Source: Bacteroidota bacterium
GTDB taxonomy: Bacteria > Bacteroidota > Bacteroidia > Bacteroidales > PUMT01
Assembly: GCA_003567115.1 (NCBI GenBank)
Contig: PXAP01000171.1
Span: 1 to 16,504 of the forward strand
Length of the DNA stretch: 16,504 nucleotides
Direction of reading: 5' to 3'
Shown in pieces: positions 16,386 through 16,504 of this stretch. Both the position numbers and the translations under genes were made by a program. Numbering within the stretch: the first letter of the stretch is position 1; the number at the start of each line of letters is the position of its first letter. Below the pieces are notes generated by a model. The model had not been told where the DNA came from. It did not search any database and worked only from the letters and a program-made list of their open reading frames with translations.

Positions 16386-16504
16386 TTCATCCTAATAAAA
16401 CAGGTTAATCAAGTTAATATTCAATTAATTATGTTTAGCAGGTAATTCATGTTCAGTATTTCAAATGGATGGATCCCCCTGTTTTATTTATTGTATTTTG
16501 TGAG
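16386..16504. repeat. Right copy of the two-module intergenic repeat (runs off the window)
   Basis: Module B (16386-16432) matches 127-173 at 45 of 47 positions in the same orientation, differing at 16410 and 16420. Module A follows (16455-16477; AGTATTTCAA, three bases, GATGGATCCC). Looser similarity to the left copy continues to the last base (TTTAT, then TTTTGTG). The order is B then A, the reverse of the left end, as expected if both are slices of a head-to-tail array. It lies about 80 bp upstream of the GTG start of the large secreted protein, so its promoter lies in or next to this repeat. No clean TAnnTTTG element was found between 16306 and 16385. Confidence 0.65.

Overview
The window looks like a chromosomal segment of a member of the Bacteroidota, probably Bacteroidales/Marinilabiliales-like. 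Three kinds of evidence point there: the proteins (PorP/SprF, a gliding-motility type C-terminal domain and a 14-repeat propeller-Y_Y_Y sensor), several TAnnTTTG elements typical of the Bacteroidota sigma factor, and signal peptides ending in A-Q. There is no rRNA, tRNA, transposase, integrase or CRISPR array.

Left half, housekeeping. A GlmM-type phosphohexomutase (508-1893, minus) is divergent from an RluB-family pseudouridine synthase (2431-3369, plus). Two ribosome-assembly GTPases follow on the plus strand, era (3566-4444) and der (4593-5900). Between rluB and era lies a 43-codon frame (3409-3540) that reads like the last beta strands of an outer-membrane barrel, probably a decayed gene. 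Der converges on the next operon over a hairpin that is a good intrinsic terminator for the minus strand.

Right half, a cell-envelope operon on the minus strand, read from 16305 down to 5982. Its genes in order are: a 1211-residue secreted glycine-rich/Ig-like protein with a type B T9SS sorting domain; a PorP/SprF outer-membrane protein; a PD40-propeller/PKD exported protein (ATG overlapping the porP stop as TAATG); after 163 bp an unrecognised 324-residue exported protein; and, 24 bp further, a 1050-residue sensor with a 14-repeat periplasmic propeller, Y_Y_Y domain, one membrane helix, coiled coil and cytoplasmic SpoIIE/PP2C phosphatase. The first three are best read as a T9SS cargo, its dedicated PorP-type partner and an accessory propeller protein. 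The last two may be a sensing pair that reports on the surface or its ligand; that link is inferred from position only.

Both window ends carry related non-coding sequence. A 47-nt module matches at 45 of 47 positions (127-173 and 16386-16432), and a second module around GATGGATCCC occurs 47 nt before it on the left and 22 nt after it on the right. This suggests arrays of a roughly 140-bp intergenic repeat unit flanking the segment. It is the main unexplained DNA-level signal here.
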